From an uncultured Ruminococcus sp. (lineage in GTDB: Bacteria > Bacillota > Clostridia > Oscillospirales > Acutalibacteraceae), in the NCBI GenBank assembly GCA_902802105.1, contig CADCKR010000032.1, forward strand, positions 1 through 43,156: DNA of 43,156 nucleotides, in the 5' to 3' direction. The notes below the pieces were generated by a model that was not told the DNA's origin, made no database searches, and saw nothing but the letters and a program-made list of their open reading frames with translations. A program made the position numbers and the translations under genes. This document shows, piece by piece, positions 7,544 to 16,616 of this stretch; the first letter of the stretch is position 1; each line of letters starts with the position of its first letter.

Positions 7544-9289
7544 TCAATACTTAGCAGGAATTCCGATACTGCCAAATATCTTCTTGAGATCTGATGATTT
7601 TGTTGTGAGCAGATTGTTGTTTGATGAAAGCTCATTGATCTCGGCTTTGCCGGATATATAATATTCAAACTTCATTTCAGTGCCATCATAAGCAGGCTCT
7701 GTGTAGGTAATGGTCATTGAATCGTCTGTGAGCTTCATGTTGCCGCTGATGCTCATATTGGGCGCCTGATCCTGTGCAGGAACTGTCTGTCCCTGGCCGG
7801 CGCTGAGAGCTTTCATGGGGTTGTTCATATTGTTTGTAATTGTGAAGTCGCCTGTTGCTGTGTCTCTTGTATAGGTCGTGCTGCCTGTGAGGAGCATACC
7901 TGTATAAGTAGCAACGAACTTATCCTGAGCTGCAGTGCTTTCGTTAGTAACGGTGATAGTCTGGAGTACGGATTCTGCTGCACCGCCCTGTGTTGAAGCC
8001 TTGATGGTTATCTTCTTTGAAGAAGCCGGGTCTGCACCAAAGGTAAGTGTGAGCTTTATGCCCTGACCGTTCACGTTTGCAAGTATCTCAGCCTGCATGA
8101 GAGCGTTGTCTTTGTTGACATAGTGCTTGAATACTATCTCGAAGTTCTTAACGGAAGAATTGATCTGTGCAGCGATCTGGGATACATCAATTTGGCTGAG
8201 GACCTTATCAACAGCTGCATTGACCTCATCATCGATAATGTTATTGACGATGCTGTTCTTTATCCAGTCCTTGACGTCGGTAAGTAAGGATGTAACGATA
8301 TCGGTGTTGTTGAAGGTGTGGCTGATAACGTAAGCATCGGTCTTTGTACCGTCGATATCAACATTTTCATTAGCTACAGAAACATTTCCGCACTTGTCAA
8401 AGTCATCCTTGAGCTTGTTGGCAAGCGTTACAATACCAAATGGATCGCTGTCATTTTTCAGGTTGTTATAGATGAAATCATAAACGTCCATCGCGATGTC
8501 GAAGGTCTTCTGGTCGATATTGAAAATATTTTCGCCCTTGGGGCCGAATGCTGAATAAGCAGCTTCTTCTCTGAGGTTGTCAAGGTTGATATAATAGTCG
8601 TAGCTTTCATTGTCAAAGCTAAACTTTGCAACGGCCTTGTCCATATCGGAGAAAAACTCTGTCGTGATATTTTCAGGGCCTGAATAGTACTTCTTCATCT
8701 CATCGGAGATCTTCTGTGAACGCTCGATCCTGTAGTAGAATTTCTTTGTAAGTGCATCAACGGAGTATATTGTGGACTGTGAAGAGTCGTTGTATGAAAT
8801 GGTGGTCTTTACTGTTTTTTGTTCATTGGTTGAAGCAGTAGCAGACTTTACGACAGCGTTGTTGGCAGTCATGCTTTCTGCTGTGGCGCGGTATGAATCA
8901 AAGACATACTTTGTGGGATCCTCCTGTATGCTTTTTACTGTATTACCGCTGATTATGGAACGGATAATGAAGAACGAGGCAACTCCGAGGCCGATCACAG
9001 CAGCGATAGCTATAATTGCGATTATAAGTTTTTTCCTGCTCTTTTTAGCTACCACATCAGACATTGTGTATTCCTGATATCTTGAAGTATTGTTATTAAG
9101 GTCTTTGATATCATCCTGAGAAAGATTCTCGAAGGTCATTGGCTGAGGAGCATCGGATGTTTCCGAAAAGTTCAGCGCATCATTAGTTCCGGAGCTTTCA
9201 GCTGAAGAAAAATCCGGAATGAATGAACCGCATGATTTGCAGTGACGTACAGATGGATCGTTTTCTTTTCCGCAGTTTGGGCAAAACAT
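7544..9289 (-). CDS. Zinc-ribbon, single-pass membrane protein of unknown function
   Basis: The protein begins with a zinc ribbon (FCPNCGKEN...HCKSCGS, two CxxC pairs) in the cytoplasm, then a ~60-residue polar linker, one strong membrane segment near residue 90-112 (LIIAIIAIAAVIGLGVASFFII) and a ~460-residue outside domain. That domain is rich in Asp, Ser, Thr and Asn and matches no family I recognise. The longer frame starts at 9298, but AAGGAG abuts that ATG with no spacing, while the ATG at 9289 has it 9 nt upstream, so the start is placed at 9289 (581 aa). The build resembles TcaA-like or other zinc-ribbon surface proteins of Firmicutes that sense or maintain the envelope; this comparison is architectural only. 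It is a single-gene unit. Confidence 0.85.
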   Translation of the reverse strand: MFCPNCGKENDPSVRHCKSCGSFIPDFSSAESSGTNDALNFSETSDAPQPMTFENLSQDDIKDLNNNTSRYQEYTMSDVVAKKSRKKLIIAIIAIAAVIGLGVASFFIIRSIISGNTVKSIQEDPTKYVFDSYRATAESMTANNAVVKSATASTNEQKTVKTTISYNDSSQSTIYSVDALTKKFYYRIERSQKISDEMKKYYSGPENITTEFFSDMDKAVAKFSFDNESYDYYINLDNLREEAAYSAFGPKGENIFNIDQKTFDIAMDVYDFIYNNLKNDSDPFGIVTLANKLKDDFDKCGNVSVANENVDIDGTKTDAYVISHTFNNTDIVTSLLTDVKDWIKNSIVNNIIDDEVNAAVDKVLSQIDVSQIAAQINSSVKNFEIVFKHYVNKDNALMQAEILANVNGQGIKLTLTFGADPASSKKITIKASTQGGAAESVLQTITVTNESTAAQDKFVATYTGMLLTGSTTYTRDTATGDFTITNNMNNPMKALSAGQGQTVPAQDQAPNMSISGNMKLTDDSMTITYTEPAYDGTEMKFEYYISGKAEINELSSNNNLLTTKSSDLKKIFGSIGIPAKY

Positions 9290-9358
9290 ATCAAACATCT
9301 CCTTTTCTTATTTTTGCCGCAGTTTATTTTTTCTCTGAGGTGCGAACCCCTTATTAAT

Positions 9359-9387
9359 ATTTTATACGAAAAATGTCGCATTGTAAA
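9359..9387 (-). promoter_or_regulatory. Sigma-A promoter of the zinc-ribbon membrane protein gene
   Basis: On the minus strand TTTACA (9382-9387) and TAAAAT (9359-9364) are 17 nt apart, giving a leader of about 60 nt. Confidence 0.6.
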
Positions 9388-9440
9388 TAGAAATACACAA
9401 ATTTTTTTAAGGAAAACGGCGTATTTTTCCGTTTTTTGGA

Positions 9441-9469
9441 TTGACATAACAACAAAATAATTCTACAAT
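9441..9469 (+). promoter_or_regulatory. Sigma-A promoter of ymdB
   Basis: TTGACA (9441-9446) and TACAAT (9464-9469) are separated by exactly 17 nt, about 30 bp before the GTG start. Confidence 0.8.
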
Positions 9470-9498
9470 TATAATGTTCTGATAAATGGGGTGATACA

Positions 9499-10269
9499 GT
9501 GAATATTCTTGCGATAGGTGATGTTGTAGGTTCGGTCGGATGCCGCTTTCTGCGTGAAAAGCTGCCCGCTCTCAAGAAGAAGGAAAATATAGGCCTTGTT
9601 ATTGCCAACGGGGAAAACTCCTCAGACGGCAACGGTATAACGCCGGCGTCGGCTGAGTTTCTCTTCAGCAGCGGAGTGGACGTTATCACGGCAGGCAACC
9701 ATACGTTCCGCAGACGTGAAAGCTATGATATGTTTGATGAGTGTCAGACACTTATAAGGCCGGCAAATTATCCGCAGGCCACTACTCCGGGCAGGGGATA
9801 TACCGTTTACGACCTCGGCAGACAGCAGGTGGCGGTCATCAATCTTATGGGCTGTCTGTTTATGGAGCCGCTTGACGACCCTTATATAACCATTGACAGG
9901 ATATTGTCAGAGATAGACACCAAGCTGATAGTCCTGGACTTTCATGCAGAGGCTACAGCTGAGAAGCTTGCTCTTGCCTATTACCTTGACGGCAGGATAT
10001 CCGCATTTTTCGGTACACACACTCATGTTCAGACCGCTGACGAAAGGATACTCCCAAAGGGTACGGGATATATAACAGACCTCGGCATGACAGGCCCCTA
10101 TGAATCGGTGCTTGGCGTAAAGCCTGAGCTTGCAATAAAGAAATTCAGGGAAAAGCTCCCTGTCAGATTTGAGCTTGCTTCGGGCAGCTGCGAGATGGAT
10201 TGCGTACTTTTCTCGGTGGATGAACGCTCGGGAAAGACCGTTTCTGTAAAAAGGTTAAAGATTTTATAA
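9499..10269 (+). CDS. ymdB: YmdB-family metallophosphoesterase
   Basis: YmdB hydrolyses 2',3'-cyclic nucleotides and in Bacillus subtilis affects biofilm formation and late-adaptive behaviour. The 256-residue protein has the calcineurin-like metal ligands in order: GDVVG at the N-terminus, ANGENSSDGNG, AGNHTFRR, DFHAEAT and FGTHTHVQTADE. The GTG start at 9499 is preceded by GGGG at about 7 nt. spoVS follows after 129 bp, an order widely seen in Firmicutes (ymdB-spoVS). A separate promoter for spoVS lies between them, and no terminator is visible after ymdB. Confidence 0.95.
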   Translation: MNILAIGDVVGSVGCRFLREKLPALKKKENIGLVIANGENSSDGNGITPASAEFLFSSGVDVITAGNHTFRRRESYDMFDECQTLIRPANYPQATTPGRGYTVYDLGRQQVAVINLMGCLFMEPLDDPYITIDRILSEIDTKLIVLDFHAEATAEKLALAYYLDGRISAFFGTHTHVQTADERILPKGTGYITDLGMTGPYESVLGVKPELAIKKFREKLPVRFELASGSCEMDCVLFSVDERSGKTVSVKRLKIL

Positions 10270-10309
10270 AAAATTCATAAATTTATAACATTTTCTTTAA
10301 ACTAACCAC

Positions 10310-10338
10310 TTGAATAATTGTGATATTGAATATATAAT
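10310..10338 (+). promoter_or_regulatory. Candidate promoter of spoVS
   Basis: TTGAAT (10310-10315) and TATAAT (10333-10338) are 17 nt apart, 60 bp before the spoVS start. In B. subtilis spoVS is sigma-H dependent; this site looks sigma-A-like and no clear sigma-H sequence was seen. Confidence 0.6.
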
Positions 10339-10398
10339 AATTGTGTGTTTATATATGTGTATTTTGAATGGTCATTTTTTATTTGGGAGGACGAAGTT

Positions 10399-10659
10399 AT
10401 GGAAGTTTTGAAGGTTTCTTCAAGATCGGCACCAAACTCGGTAGCGGGTGCTATCGCAGGTGTCGTAAGAGATTACGGCTGCGTAGAGGTCCAGGCTGTG
10501 GGTGCCGGAGCGACTAATCAGGCGCTTAAATCCGTTGCGGTCGCAAGGGGATATCTTGCTCCTATGGGTATTGACCTTGTGTGTATTCCGGCTTTCACCA
10601 GCATTGAGATCGAAGGCACAGAGCGGACAGCCATGAAGCTGATCGTTGAAATCAGATAA
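10399..10659 (+). CDS. spoVS: Stage V sporulation protein S
   Basis: SpoVS is a small Alba-like protein needed for coat assembly and spore completion, and influences septation in B. subtilis. The 86-residue sequence MEVLKVSSRSAPNSVAGAIA through GTERTAMKLIVEIR is almost entirely the conserved family core. The frame is open from 10345, but the ATG at 10399 has GGGAGG 8 nt upstream and gives the standard length. It precedes fakA by 24 bp. Confidence 0.97.
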   Translation: MEVLKVSSRSAPNSVAGAIAGVVRDYGCVEVQAVGAGATNQALKSVAVARGYLAPMGIDLVCIPAFTSIEIEGTERTAMKLIVEIR

Positions 10660-10683
10660 TTTGTTAAGGAAGTGCAGATAAAA

Positions 10684-12372
10684 ATGATAAACGGTACATA
10701 CTACAAAAACGCGCTAATTTCCGGTGCAAACAACATAATAAAGCAGAGAGAGGAGATCAACTCTCTTAATATCTTCCCTGTGCCTGACGGCGATACGGGT
10801 ACAAATATGTCGGTTACTATTGAGGCTGCTGCCAAGGCTCTTGCCGAGTCTGATGCAACAAGGATAGACGAGGTGGCGTCTGAGGCTGCATCTGCAATGC
10901 TTAAATCCGCAAGAGGAAACTCTGGCGTTATTCTTTCGCTTCTTTTCAGAGGTATCGCCAACGGATTCAAGGGTAAAAGCGAGATAAGCGGCAAGGATCT
11001 TGCCGATGCTTTCAAGATCGGTGTTGACACTGCGTATAAAGCAGTAATGAACCCCACAGAGGGTACTATGCTCACCGTTGCAAGAATGTGCTATGAGGCA
11101 GGCAAGACAGCGGCTGATGTTGAGCAGGATCCGGTGATCGTTTTCAGTTCTATATGCTCCGGCGCAAATGACGCTCTCAACCGTACTCCCGAAATGCTGC
11201 CCGTGCTTAAAAAGGCAGGCGTGGTAGATGCAGGCGGCAAGGGTCTTTGCGTTATATTTGAGGGTATGCTTTCAATGTTCCGTGACGGCGTTATGGTCGA
11301 GCTTGACAAGGCGGCTATGTCTCCGGAGGCTGAGGATAAGGCGGCTGAGTTCTTCCGCAATGCAGCGGCTGAGTTCGATGCGGTGATCAATTTCACATAT
11401 TGCACAGAGTTCATTATCGGCAAGGCACCCGACCTTGACAAGGATGCTCAGGAGCTGAGAGCCTTCCTTGAAACAATGGGAGACTGCGTAGTCGTTGCTG
11501 ACGATGATGATATAATAAAGGTTCATGTTCATACAGAGCATCCCGGCAAGGCGATCGAAGAGGCACTCACCTTCGGTCAGCTCCTTACCGTTAAGATAGA
11601 GAATATGAAGGAGCAGCACAGAAAGGCTGCCGAGAAAAACGAGAAGGAAAAGGCTCGCCGTGAGGCTGAGGAGAAGAAGAAAGAGGCTCTCAAGCCGGTA
11701 TCACCTGTTGACGAGGTCGGCTTTGTTGCTGTTGCCGCCGGTGAGGGACTTGAAAACGTATTCAAGGATCTTGGCTGTCAGCACGTTGTCAGCGGCGGAC
11801 AGAGCATGAATCCCAGCACAGACGACATTTATCAGGCTGTTATGGCTACTCCTGCCAAGAATGTATTCGTTCTTCCGAATAACAAGAATATAATTCTTGC
11901 AGCAAAGCAGGTCATTCCGATGATAACCGACAGGAATGTATTTGTCCTGCATACAAAGACTATTCCGCAGGGTCTTGTGGCTATGCTGTCATACGACCCG
12001 GATGCTACAGCAGAGCTTAATGCTGAGTTTATGCTTACAGCAGCAAAGAATGTATCTACCGGTCAGGTGACCTATGCTGCAAGAAATGCAGAGTTTGGCG
12101 GCACGAAGATCAAGGAGGGCGATATAATCGCTCTCAGCGACGGTAAGCTTACACTCAAGAGCAAGGATCCTGTCCATGCTGTTGTAAAGCTTGCTAAGGA
12201 AATGTCAAGCCGTGATACATCCTACATCTCCGTAATTTACGGTGAGGGAATATCTGAGGAGCAGGCAAATGCTGCACTTGAAGGCATCAAGTCAAAGGTC
12301 GGCGGTGATATAGAAGTCACTCTTATCAACGGCGGTCAGCCTGTATATTATTTCATCCTCTCTGTTGAATGA
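10684..12372 (+). CDS. fakA: Fatty acid kinase catalytic subunit FakA (DAK2/YloV family)
   Basis: FakA phosphorylates fatty acids presented by a FakB (DegV-type) carrier so that exogenous or recycled fatty acids can enter phospholipid synthesis. The N-terminal ~200 residues are a DhaL-like kinase domain with PDGDTGTNMS (Mg-binding Asp residues) and ARGNSGVILS. A central domain follows, then a charged helical linker rich in Lys and Glu (about residues 315-340), then the C-terminal FakB-interacting domain. ATG 10684 is preferred to GTG 10672 because AGGAAG lies 11 nt before it and family members start this way (MINGTYYKNAL); 562 aa is normal. No fakB is in the window. A strong terminator follows. 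Confidence 0.94.
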   Translation: MINGTYYKNALISGANNIIKQREEINSLNIFPVPDGDTGTNMSVTIEAAAKALAESDATRIDEVASEAASAMLKSARGNSGVILSLLFRGIANGFKGKSEISGKDLADAFKIGVDTAYKAVMNPTEGTMLTVARMCYEAGKTAADVEQDPVIVFSSICSGANDALNRTPEMLPVLKKAGVVDAGGKGLCVIFEGMLSMFRDGVMVELDKAAMSPEAEDKAAEFFRNAAAEFDAVINFTYCTEFIIGKAPDLDKDAQELRAFLETMGDCVVVADDDDIIKVHVHTEHPGKAIEEALTFGQLLTVKIENMKEQHRKAAEKNEKEKARREAEEKKKEALKPVSPVDEVGFVAVAAGEGLENVFKDLGCQHVVSGGQSMNPSTDDIYQAVMATPAKNVFVLPNNKNIILAAKQVIPMITDRNVFVLHTKTIPQGLVAMLSYDPDATAELNAEFMLTAAKNVSTGQVTYAARNAEFGGTKIKEGDIIALSDGKLTLKSKDPVHAVVKLAKEMSSRDTSYISVIYGEGISEEQANAALEGIKSKVGGDIEVTLINGGQPVYYFILSVE

Positions 12373-12382
12373 AAGATCAGAA

Positions 12383-12420
12383 CCGACCTCTGAGCCAGGT
12401 GCTTCAGGGGTCGGCTTTTT
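12383..12420 (+). terminator. Strong terminator after fakA
   Basis: An 11-bp stem (12383-12393 with 12404-12414, one G-U pair) starts CCGACC and ends GGTCGG, followed by CTTTTTT. The 145 bp from here to the ATPase stop codon hold nothing else I can identify. Confidence 0.92.
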
Positions 12421-12565
12421 TGACGATACAAGAAACGCTCGCAGCTTTTAGAGTTTTACGGCAGACAGTATCACAAAATTATCAAAATTCAGCGGTTTTG
12501 GGAAAAGGGTTTTCTCGTGGACCTGCCGGCGAAAAAATTGATCTCAGCGGATCTGCTGTATCTCC

Positions 12566-15235
12566 TCATTTTCTTGGAGGACTATGCTTCGGGTCATTCC
12601 CGGCCTGACGGATGCCCGAAATAAGCTTTTCAGCTTCGCTCAGTACCATTGGCGCCAGGGAAAGAAGTATTACTATCGTCCATTGAAGTGCTGTCAGCGG
12701 AGCTGTTCTGAATATTGCACAGAGAAACGGAAGGGAGATCACCGAGATCTGCATTATACAGCCTATGACAAAAGCGCCGACCAGTTTAAGGTTGTTGAAT
12801 ATGCCTGTCCTGAAAAGAGAATGCTCGCTTTTAAGGTCAAAGGCGTGTACAAGCTGGCTGAGGCTCAGCACGGCGAAGGTCATTGTCCGGCCGATAACAG
12901 GCTCGCTGCCGGTGTCAAAAAAGACACGTCCGATAGTAAAGGCAAGAAACGCAAGAGCGCCTATCAGACAGCCTTCGGCAAGCATACTTATGACCATGTG
13001 CCTGTCAAATATGCCTTTTTTGGCTGAAACGGGAGGTCTGTCCATAATGCCGCCGTCTACAGGTTCAACGCCGAGTGCAAGTGCCGGCATTGAATCGGTG
13101 ACAAGATTTACCCACAAGAGCTGCAGGGCAAGCAGAGGAGTAGGCAGCTTCATCAGAAAAGCGCACAGCACTGTAAGTATCTCGCCGATATTGCAGGCAA
13201 GAAGAAAATGTATTACCCGTTTTATATTTGAGAAAATGCCGCGCCCCTGTTCGACGGCTTCGACTATAGTTGAAAAGTTGTCGTCAGTCAGCACCATATC
13301 GGCAGCGCCCTTTGCCGCGTCTGTGCCGGATATGCCCATAGCGCAGCCGATGTCCGAGCAGCGCAGGGCGGGAGCGTCATTTACGCCGTCACCGGTCATT
13401 GCAACAACTGCTCCGTTAGCCTGATACGCCTTGACTATACGTACCTTGTGCTCAGGCGATACCCTTGCAAAAACCGAGTATGACCACACACGGTCCTCAA
13501 GCTCTTTTTGCGAAAGCTTGTCAAGCTCTGCGCCGGTAAGCGCTCTGCTGCCCTTGGTGCATATACCCAATTCTGCTCCGATGGCGGAGGCTGTCATAAC
13601 ATGGTCGCCGGTTATCATTACAGGACGTATGCCGGCTTTTTTGCAGGCTGCTACAGCGGCCTTTGCCTGCGGTCTTGGCGGGTCGGTCATGCCTATCAGT
13701 CCGCAGAAGATGAGTTCACTTTCGGCTTGTTCGTCTTTTTCGGGCAGATATGTGCAGTCTTTGAAGGCGACTGCTAACATCCTCATAGCATTGGAGGCAA
13801 GAGCTTCGTTTTTTGAGAGCAGTTTTTTTCTGTCCGCAGGAGTAAGCGCGGCCGCGCCCGATGAACGCTGTATCTTTGTACACAGCGAAAGCAAAATATC
13901 CGGTGCGCCCTTTGCGATTACTCGGTACCCGCCTGTAGGCAATGCGTGGACAGTTGCCATACGCTTGCGTTTTGAATCGAACGGTATTTCCCTTAGCTGA
14001 GGAAAGCGGCTGTCAAGTGCGCTTTTCAGCTGGCCGGCTTCTGCGGCTGCCGTGAGTATGGCTTTTTCGGTCGGCGAGCCTGTAACGGCAAAGTCTCCGG
14101 CTTTTCCCGTAACGCTGCCTGTGCAGCAGAGAGCCGCTAAGGAGAGTATTTTTGCACCCTGCGGTGAATGTGCGCTGACTGTTCCCTCGGCGTCGGAGAT
14201 ATTTGTCACTGTCATTTTATTCTGAGTGAGTGTGCCTGTCTTGTCGGAGCAGATGACATTTGTACAGCCGAGGGTCTCAACGGCCGGCAGGTGCCGCACT
14301 ATTGCACGATGGAGAGCCATTTTCCTTACACCGAGGGCAAGCACGATTGTCACCACTGCGGGCAGTCCCTCCGGTATAGCCGCTACGGCAAGGCTTATGG
14401 ATATCATAAACATTTCAAGCGGCGGAACATTCTGCATCATGCCGAGTATAAATATCAGTGCGCATATTCCGAGAGCTGCGGTACCGAGTATGCGTCCTGT
14501 TTTGGAAAGCCCCTTCTGAAGCGGAGTAGAGGGGCTTTCTTCATTGTCTATCATTTCGGCTATCCGGCCTACTCTTGTGTTCATGCCGGTTTCGGTAACG
14601 ACTGCTGTGCCGTGACCGGATGAAACTATTGTTGACGCATAGACCATATTTGAACGGTCGCCGAGAGGTATGCTTTCGCCGAGTACTGCATCGTGAGTTT
14701 TATCGGCAGGGACAGATTCTCCTGTGAGAGAGGATTCTTCAACGCTGAGGGCGGTGCTGCTGATAAGGCGTGCATCGGCGGGTATCAGGTCGCCTGTGCT
14801 GATTATCATTATGTCGCCCGGCACTACCTGTGCAGACGGGATAGTTGATGCTTTGCCGTTCCTGATAACCTGTGCATGAGGTGACGACAGCTTTTTCAGA
14901 GCATCAATGGCGTTTTCTGCCCGGCATTCCTGCACAGTGCCTACTGCCGCGTTAAGCACTACGATCAGCAGTATCATTATCGGGTCGGTAAAGTCCTCAC
15001 CGCTCATAAATGCAGTCACAAAAGATATTCCCGCAGCGGCAAGCAGTATCAGCACCATGAAATCTGCAAACTGCGAAAGGAATTTATATACTATACCGTG
15101 TTTTTTCTTCTGATCGAGCTGATTCTTACCGTATTTTGCAAGGCGTTCTGCGGCAGCTTTGTCGCTGAGTCCCTTTTTATCATCGGTACTGAGCCTCTGC
15201 ATACATTCTTTGCCCGATATACTGTGCCATTCCAA
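12566..15235 (-). CDS. Calcium-type P-type ATPase (P-IIA)
   Basis: This 889-residue membrane pump couples ATP hydrolysis to cation export, most likely Ca2+. Motifs in order: actuator TGES (SLTGESVPADK), M4 ion site AAIPEGLPA, phosphorylation site CSDKTGTLTQNKM, P-domain MITGDHVMTASAIG and MTGDGVNDAPAL, M5 ACNIGEILTV and M6 VNLVTDSMPALALG. The PEGL and NLVTD elements are those of SERCA/PMCA-like bacterial Ca2+-ATPases. Ten membrane segments are expected (four plus six). The start is a TTG at 15235 with GGGAGAG 9 nt upstream. It is a monocistronic unit, convergent with fakA. The leader was checked for a yybP-ykoY (Mn2+) riboswitch and none was seen. Confidence 0.95.
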   Translation of the reverse strand: MEWHSISGKECMQRLSTDDKKGLSDKAAAERLAKYGKNQLDQKKKHGIVYKFLSQFADFMVLILLAAAGISFVTAFMSGEDFTDPIMILLIVVLNAAVGTVQECRAENAIDALKKLSSPHAQVIRNGKASTIPSAQVVPGDIMIISTGDLIPADARLISSTALSVEESSLTGESVPADKTHDAVLGESIPLGDRSNMVYASTIVSSGHGTAVVTETGMNTRVGRIAEMIDNEESPSTPLQKGLSKTGRILGTAALGICALIFILGMMQNVPPLEMFMISISLAVAAIPEGLPAVVTIVLALGVRKMALHRAIVRHLPAVETLGCTNVICSDKTGTLTQNKMTVTNISDAEGTVSAHSPQGAKILSLAALCCTGSVTGKAGDFAVTGSPTEKAILTAAAEAGQLKSALDSRFPQLREIPFDSKRKRMATVHALPTGGYRVIAKGAPDILLSLCTKIQRSSGAAALTPADRKKLLSKNEALASNAMRMLAVAFKDCTYLPEKDEQAESELIFCGLIGMTDPPRPQAKAAVAACKKAGIRPVMITGDHVMTASAIGAELGICTKGSRALTGAELDKLSQKELEDRVWSYSVFARVSPEHKVRIVKAYQANGAVVAMTGDGVNDAPALRCSDIGCAMGISGTDAAKGAADMVLTDDNFSTIVEAVEQGRGIFSNIKRVIHFLLACNIGEILTVLCAFLMKLPTPLLALQLLWVNLVTDSMPALALGVEPVDGGIMDRPPVSAKKGIFDRHMVISMLAEGCLIGALAFLAFTIGRVFFDTGSEPVIGRTMTFAVLSLSQLVHAFDLKSEHSLFRTGIFNNLKLVGAFVIGCIMQISVISLPFLCAIFRTAPLTALQWTIVILLSLAPMVLSEAEKLISGIRQAGNDPKHSPPRK

Positions 15236-15270
15236 GACGGTTCACTCTCCCTTTTTATAATTGCTCTCTG

Positions 15271-15534
15271 ATACCAATACCTAACAAAAAGCAGACAATT
15301 TTTGCGGTCTGATTTCCGCAATACTTTGTTGTCGTTCTCTGGATCCGTCAGGATTCCTGCGTCCTCCGCCGCGTCTTGCGAAAATCATCCTCGCAAACCT
15401 AAGGCAACACCGCACAAAGACCGCCTAACGGCTTAGCACCACTAACACGGGAGCGCAGGCTCTGCGCCGGCGCATCTGCGGCACTATCTTTGTGCGGTAT
15501 TGCCCTAAGTCTGCTTTTTATCAGGAATTAGTAT
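15271..15534. mobile_element. MITE-like element with 26-bp terminal inverted repeats
   Basis: The left end (15271-15296) and the reverse complement of the right end (15509-15534) match at about 22 of 26 positions, sharing AAAAAGCAGAC. There is no coding capacity. The element lies between the divergent ATPase and ytaF genes and contains a second palindromic element at 15401-15506. A solo right end is at 7426-7454 and a more diverged one near 27024-27052. Apart from this element, the 15236-15667 gap holds only the two ribosome binding sites and no clear promoter. Confidence 0.6.
15401..15506. mobile_element. 106-bp palindromic MITE-like element (AAGGCAAYACCGCA ends)
   Basis: The ends (15401-15420 and reverse complement of 15487-15506) agree at 18 of 20 bases. 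The left half continues into a segment containing CCGCCTAACGGCTTAGCACC and the right half into one reading, in reverse complement, GATAGTGCCGCAGATGCG. Both arms recur in inverted orientation at 33322-33562, and the left arm recurs as a remnant at about 24483-24510. Confidence 0.75.
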
Positions 15535-15667
15535 GACTTGAAGTTCCGTTGATCGAAAACATTGCTTTGATTCTATGTATATAGGCCTACAGCTGTTGTT
15601 ATGACATCTGGCGGATATTCTCACCTTATAATGCTTTCCGGCATAGTATGGTACGGGAGTTGAGAAG

Positions 15668-16318
15668 ATGGAACTGATGGGTATAATACTGCTTTCGGCA
15701 GCTCTTAGCATAGACGCATTCAATATTGGCATCTCGTGCGGGTTTGGCGGTGTGAGGATAGGCAGGGTACCGAGACTGGTGACCCTGGCGGTGTCTATGG
15801 CAGTCACGGGAGCTGCGGTGCTTGCAGGAGAGCTGCTTCGGGGCGCAGTGCCGCCCTTTGCCGGAAAACTGGCCGGCGCTGCACTGATGATCTGCCTGGG
15901 AATATATATGTCTGCCGGAGCCGTAAAAAAAGCCTTGAAAAGACGCGCGGGCGGCAGGAAGGAAATATCATGCAGCCGGCGTTCCGAACACAGCATGATA
16001 ACGGATACCGTAAAGATGATAGGCGATGCGGACGGGTGCGATACAGACGGCTCAAAGACAATAGACTGCCGTGAAGCGGTGATGATCGGTGCGGCGCTTT
16101 CGGCGGATTCGTTTGCTGCGGGACTTGGCGCGGGTATATGCACAGGAGAGGCGCTGTTTATTCCGCTGCTGTGTGGGATATTCCAGATGGTCTTTCTTTG
16201 GACAGGCGAAAAGCTTGCGGGAACGGTAAGACGCATAGGCAAAGTAAAGCCGGAGATATTCGGACTTGTCGCCGGCGGGATACTTGTCATCACTGCGATA
16301 ATAAGGCTTGTGCTGTAA
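15668..16318 (+). CDS. ytaF: YtaF-type sporulation membrane protein (MntP superfamily)
   Basis: The 216-residue protein belongs to the DUF204/MntP superfamily of small six-helix proteins: it has two related halves, each with a helix containing ALSIDAFNIG (residues 12-21) or ALSADSFAAG (143-152). The acidic Asp in each is the likely ion-binding residue. Between the halves lies an acidic loop, DADGCDTDGSKTID (120-133), followed by REA. This EF-hand-like insert is typical of the sporulation protein YtaF rather than plain MntP Mn2+ exporters, so YtaF is preferred. The ATG follows GGGAG at 8 nt. Function in spores is unknown; divalent cation transport is inferred from the family. Confidence 0.8.
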   Translation: MELMGIILLSAALSIDAFNIGISCGFGGVRIGRVPRLVTLAVSMAVTGAAVLAGELLRGAVPPFAGKLAGAALMICLGIYMSAGAVKKALKRRAGGRKEISCSRRSEHSMITDTVKMIGDADGCDTDGSKTIDCREAVMIGAALSADSFAAGLGAGICTGEALFIPLLCGIFQMVFLWTGEKLAGTVRRIGKVKPEIFGLVAGGILVITAIIRLVL

Positions 16319-16335
16319 ACAGCAGATGATATCAG

Positions 16336-16365
16336 GGCTCCGGCGGGTGTCAGTTCTCCGGAGCC
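16336..16365 (+). terminator. Hairpin after ytaF
   Basis: GGCTCCGG (16336-16343) pairs with CCGGAGCC (16358-16365). There is no T-run after it, so termination is uncertain. The next ~250 bp up to the malE promoter show nothing else recognisable. Confidence 0.45.
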
Positions 16366-16616
16366 TGTTGACGCTATTCAAACCATTTTAATATGCAGGC
16401 AAGATAAATACATGGGATCAGGTTCATCGCATCGTGCAAAGACCTTACAAAACTCTTTTAGCCATCGGATAATCGTTCTATGATGTTTCTCACTTTATAA
16501 AGCTCAATGTCATATTCCCAAGGATCCAAGCGGTTTTTCTTCGTGGAACAACAGGTTCTACATGATTTTTCACACTGATTTTTGAAATTGTGTAACATTG
16601 CAGAACAGAATCGTAC

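Noticed and set aside
12369-12608. 79-codon frame overlapping the fakA stop (ATGA)
   Set aside because: It runs straight through the strong fakA terminator and resembles no protein.
15236-15667. yybP-ykoY manganese riboswitch for the ATPase or ytaF
   Set aside because: The space is taken up by the inverted-repeat elements and the conserved riboswitch sequences are absent.
15505-16293. 262-codon minus-strand frame over ytaF
   Set aside because: It is antisense to a well-supported membrane protein gene, is Pro/Ser/Ala-rich as shadow frames are, and runs across the repeat element.
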